From Ignavibacteria bacterium (GTDB taxonomy: Bacteria > Bacteroidota > Ignavibacteria > Ignavibacteriales > SURF-24), in contig JAAXKQ010000003.1 of assembly GCA_025612245.1 (NCBI GenBank), positions 1 through 64,000 of the forward strand: a DNA stretch of 64,000 nucleotides, written 5' to 3'. Positions 61,416 to 64,000 of this stretch are shown here, one piece after another (within the stretch, counting starts at the first letter, position 1; each line of letters starts with the position of its first letter). Made by a program: the position numbers and the translations under genes. The notes beneath the pieces were generated by a model. The model was not told the DNA's origin. It saw only the letters and a program-made list of their open reading frames with translations, and did no database searches.

Positions 61416-62375
61416 ATGAAAAAATATTCAGTTTTCCTCATCTTCCTTATCATAACCCTGAGCTGTATAGGCTGTTCAAGGCGCGAAAGCGGCCTTTCAG
61501 TGGACCCTGAATCTACACTTGATGAGTCCAGCATTCTAAAAGGAAAAGTTTCAGGCGTACTTACAACCGAACACTCCCCTTACAGGGTAAAAGGGAATAT
61601 CGAAGTCGATTCACTTTCCACGCTCACAATTGAAGCCGGCGTCAGCATTCTCTTTAGCGACTCATCATCCCTGCTTGTAAGAGGCAGACTAATAGCAGAT
61701 GGGAAGCCCGGCGAGCCGGTAACCTTTACAGCTGATAACGGTACTTGGAAGGGAATCCAATTCGTAGGCTCCCGGCAGAATTCCAGCATCAGCTATGCCA
61801 TAATTGAGAAGATTAGCCTCAGCCTGAATATTCCGGAAGAAACCGGTGCAATTGACATGGAAAATTCCATTCTTACAATTCACAATTCAATAATAAGAAA
61901 TAACGTTTCATATGAAGGAGGAGGGATTTACCTTAAGGGTTCCCAGGCAGAAATAAAAAACAGCCTTTTCATAAACAACCATGCCGGAATCTTTGGCGGA
62001 GCCGTTCTTTCAGCGGGTTCGGAAATTGCATTCATAAATAACACCGTATACAAGAACTGGACGGATAACTTTGGCGGCGGCCTAGTCATAAGGGGTTCAG
62101 AGAATGCAAGGGTAGAAAACAACATTTTCTACATGAATACTGGGCGCCAGGGCAACCCGGGAGTAGATTTTTCGGGCGATTCCTCAAAAGTCCTGATTAA
62201 ATATAATTATCCTGGCTACGGCACTTCTTCACCTCTGTTTACTTCAGAGACAAATCTGCACCTTCAAAATGGCTCCCCATGTATAGACCAGGGTGACCCG
62301 GATCCTGCTTTTAACGATACTGATAAGTCGAGGAACGATCAGGGAGCCTATGGTGGCCCGCTCGGTAACTGGTAG
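61416..62375 (+). CDS. Right-handed beta-helix lipoprotein
   Basis: 319 residues. Lipoprotein signal with cysteine in LSCIGCSRRES. The rest reads as a parallel beta-helix with repeated strands rich in Asn and Ser (IEAGVSILFSDSSSLLVRG, IHNSIIRNNVSYEGGGIYL, IKNSLFINNHAGIFGGAVL, VENNIFYMNTG), as in pectate-lyase-type or copper-binding NosD-like proteins. The end contains NGSPCIDQGDPDP, typical of such families in Bacteroidota. No catalytic motif is apparent. Confidence 0.88.
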   Translation: MKKYSVFLIFLIITLSCIGCSRRESGLSVDPESTLDESSILKGKVSGVLTTEHSPYRVKGNIEVDSLSTLTIEAGVSILFSDSSSLLVRGRLIADGKPGEPVTFTADNGTWKGIQFVGSRQNSSISYAIIEKISLSLNIPEETGAIDMENSILTIHNSIIRNNVSYEGGGIYLKGSQAEIKNSLFINNHAGIFGGAVLSAGSEIAFINNTVYKNWTDNFGGGLVIRGSENARVENNIFYMNTGRQGNPGVDFSGDSSKVLIKYNYPGYGTSSPLFTSETNLHLQNGSPCIDQGDPDPAFNDTDKSRNDQGAYGGPLGNW

Positions 62376-62391
62376 TAAAAAGCCTGTCATA

Positions 62392-62427
62392 TAAAAAAAA
62401 ATGCAGGTCCCTAAAGAGGGGCCTGCA
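62392..62427 (-). terminator. Terminator of der
   Basis: TGCAGGTCCC (62402-62411) and GGGGCCTGCA (62418-62427) pair except for one wobble. The minus strand continues with eight or more T residues. It lies 20 bases after the der stop. Confidence 0.92.
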
Positions 62428-62446
62428 CATTCATGACCTAACTTAT

Positions 62447-63760
62447 TTATTTTGCCTTGAAGGCTAATACAACCGGAACGCCTTCGAAGCCGAAGTTGCG
62501 CCTCAGTGCTTTTTCAAGGTAACGCTTATAGTTATCCGGAACGTACTTCGGCTCATTTGTAAAGAATAGGAATGCCGGATAGCTGTCCCCTACCTGCGTA
62601 ATGTATTTGATTTTAATTTCCTTTCCCGTTGGAGTCGACGGAGGCGGGAAATTCTTTATTTCTTCCAGCATCACGTCATTAAGCCGGCTCGTGGGAATTT
62701 TCTTTTTCCTTTCCTCGTTGACTTTCTTGCACAGCTCGATGAGGTTATAGATGCGCTGTTTTGTAAGAGCGGAAATAAAGGTAATTGGGATAAAATCAAT
62801 AGAGCCCATCTTTGACCTGATCTGCTCCTCGTAGTGCTTTGCAGTATTGGAATCCTTTTCAATCAGATCCCACTTGTTCACGGCGATAATAACGCCCTTT
62901 CTTCTTATAAGGGCTTCGTCTATGATTTTCTGATCCTGCCCTTCCAGGCCGTTCGTGCTGTCGAGCATTACAACGGCAATGTCGCACTCGCCTAAAGCCT
63001 TCATGGTCCTTACCATGGAGTAAAACTCAATGTTCTCCTTGATCTTACTTTTTCTCCTTAAGCCTGCCGTATCGACCAGAATGATCTCCTCGCCGTAGTA
63101 TTTGAGGTAAGAATCCAGGCTGTCGCGCGTGGTGCCGGGGATGTTAGTTACAATGCTCCTGTCATATCCAAGGAGGGCATTTGTAAGAGAAGACTTGCCT
63201 ACGTTCGGCTTTCCCACCATTGCAATTCTAAGCCTTGTATCCTCGCCTTTAGTGCTGCTTGAGAAGTCAAGCCTTGCAATGATCTCATCCAGCAAGTCGC
63301 CGATTTTCCTTCCGGCCATGGCGGAAATGTCGAAGAGGTCGTCAAAGCCAAGGCTGTAAAATTCGCCAGCGTTTGGTTCATCTGCCTGTGAGTCGACTTT
63401 ATTTACGATCAGTATCGTTTTTTTGTTTGATTCCCTGAGCATTCTTGCAATTATTGAATCCATTGGGGAAAGTCCCTGCTTGGCATCAACAACAAACAAG
63501 ACCAGGTCGGCCTCGGTTATTGCAATTTCAACCTGCTCCCTTATGGCTGTTTCAAAAAGGTCCGGTGAATCGGGCACATAGCCGCCCGTATCAATAAGCC
63601 TGAAGATTTTTCCGCTCCAGTCCACCTCGCCATACTTTCTGTCGCGTGTAACACCGCTAAGGTCATCAACGATTGCTTCGCTGCTGCCCGTAAGGCGGTT
63701 AAAGAATGTGGATTTACCTACGTTTGGCCTGCCCACTATAACAACAATTGGATCTTTCAT
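62447..63760 (-). CDS. der: Ribosome-associated GTPase Der (EngA)
   Basis: 437 residues, standard length. Two GTPase domains in tandem: [14 protein letters not shown] (residues 9-22) with DTGG and NKVD, and [15 protein letters not shown] (near 183) with [18 protein letters not shown] and [11 protein letters not shown]-terminal KH-like domain follows from about 355 ([33 protein letters not shown]). It is essential for assembly of the large ribosomal subunit. Transcribed alongside the partial gene upstream, with 29 bases between them. Confidence 0.97.
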   Translation of the reverse strand: MKDPIVVIVGRPNVGKSTFFNRLTGSSEAIVDDLSGVTRDRKYGEVDWSGKIFRLIDTGGYVPDSPDLFETAIREQVEIAITEADLVLFVVDAKQGLSPMDSIIARMLRESNKKTILIVNKVDSQADEPNAGEFYSLGFDDLFDISAMAGRKIGDLLDEIIARLDFSSSTKGEDTRLRIAMVGKPNVGKSSLTNALLGYDRSIVTNIPGTTRDSLDSYLKYYGEEIILVDTAGLRRKSKIKENIEFYSMVRTMKALGECDIAVVMLDSTNGLEGQDQKIIDEALIRRKGVIIAVNKWDLIEKDSNTAKHYEEQIRSKMGSIDFIPITFISALTKQRIYNLIELCKKVNEERKKKIPTSRLNDVMLEEIKNFPPPSTPTGKEIKIKYITQVGDSYPAFLFFTNEPKYVPDNYKRYLEKALRRNFGFEGVPVVLAFKAK

Positions 63761-63789
63761 TTCATTCCGAATAATTTACTAAAGTACCA

Positions 63790-64000
63790 TTAAAAACTAT
63801 ATGTTAAATTTACCTGGGGATAAAGCTCCGAAACGCCGTAGAGTTCAACCTGCTTTAACTGCATATTCACCGCCAGACTCTTATTGTACCTGCTTGCGGT
63901 CCAAGCGGCGTCAAAGGCGCTTAAGACGTGGTTAATAACCATGGCAACCACTGCTCTTTGAGAATACTTATAAAAAGTATCGTCGGGTTTTATGTGCATC
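63790..64000 (-). CDS. C-terminal part of a DUF5683-like protein (cut by the window edge)
   Basis: Only the last 69 or so residues are present, and the frame continues past base 64000. VAMVINHVLSAFDAAWTAS and a strand-rich end (VNLTYSF) match the C-terminal part of DUF5683 proteins, secreted or membrane proteins of unknown function usual in Bacteroidota. The methionine at 63999 is probably internal. It precedes der on the same strand. Confidence 0.7.
   Translation of the reverse strand, partial: MHIKPDDTFYKYSQRAVVAMVINHVLSAFDAAWTASRYNKSLAVNMQLKQVELYGVSELYPQVNLTYSF

Noticed and set aside
1-64000. CRISPR arrays, rRNA operons or a replication origin
   Set aside because: No regularly spaced repeats, rRNA sequence or clusters of DnaA-box-like sites were noticed on reading through the window.

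Overview
The window looks like chromosomal DNA from an Ignavibacteria-like member of the Bacteroidota/Chlorobi group. Two large secreted proteins end in a type IX secretion (T9SS) sorting domain with the NYPNPFNPST motif. There are also an OmpA protein with thrombospondin-type-3 repeats, a DUF5683-like fragment and several lipoproteins of the kind usual in that group. Only one RNA gene is visible, a tRNA-Phe, and I saw no CRISPR array.

Layout. Bases 1-1770 are the end of an integrated element: a frameshifted tyrosine recombinase sits next to the 3' end of tRNA-Phe(GAA). Bases 2.0-8.4 kb hold a secreted phosphodiester glycosidase and a 1156-residue protein that I read as PPi-type PEP carboxykinase. 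Bases 8.7-12.0 kb encode GatE and GatD, the Glu-tRNA(Gln) amidotransferase described as archaeal, as a tight two-gene operon. Bases 12-23 kb are mostly housekeeping or envelope genes: a Sel1-repeat protein, a small membrane protein, a DUF362/ferredoxin pair, a GH5 glycosidase, a lipocalin-like lipoprotein and two tandem metallophosphoesterases. 

Bases 23.4-45.0 kb are the most distinctive part. An inositol-3-phosphate synthase gene is followed, after a terminator and a large inverted repeat, by eighteen co-directional, often overlapping genes. They encode sugar epimerases, a glycosidase-like/epimerase fusion, an MDR dehydrogenase, a Gfo/Idh dehydrogenase, two GT4 and four CgeB-like glycosyltransferases, a methyltransferase, a second glycosidase-like protein whose barrel is circularly permuted, a nucleotidyltransferase, a PIG-L deacetylase, a FemAB/GNAT-like acyltransferase, a histidine phosphatase and a phosphoribosyltransferase-like/kinase-like fusion. 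Together they look like a pathway that makes and decorates a small glycoside or glycan, possibly built on inositol. I cannot name the product.

Bases 45-64 kb hold a REP-associated transposase with a nearby palindrome, an MsbA-type ABC exporter, several small hypothetical genes (one of 56 codons), and a Ku gene reduced to its two ends beside an intact three-domain LigD. These are followed by OmpA, a cyclophilin, a 1230-residue T9SS cargo protein, a CoA-disulfide-reductase-like flavoprotein, a beta-helix lipoprotein, Der GTPase and the end of a DUF5683-like gene that runs off the window.
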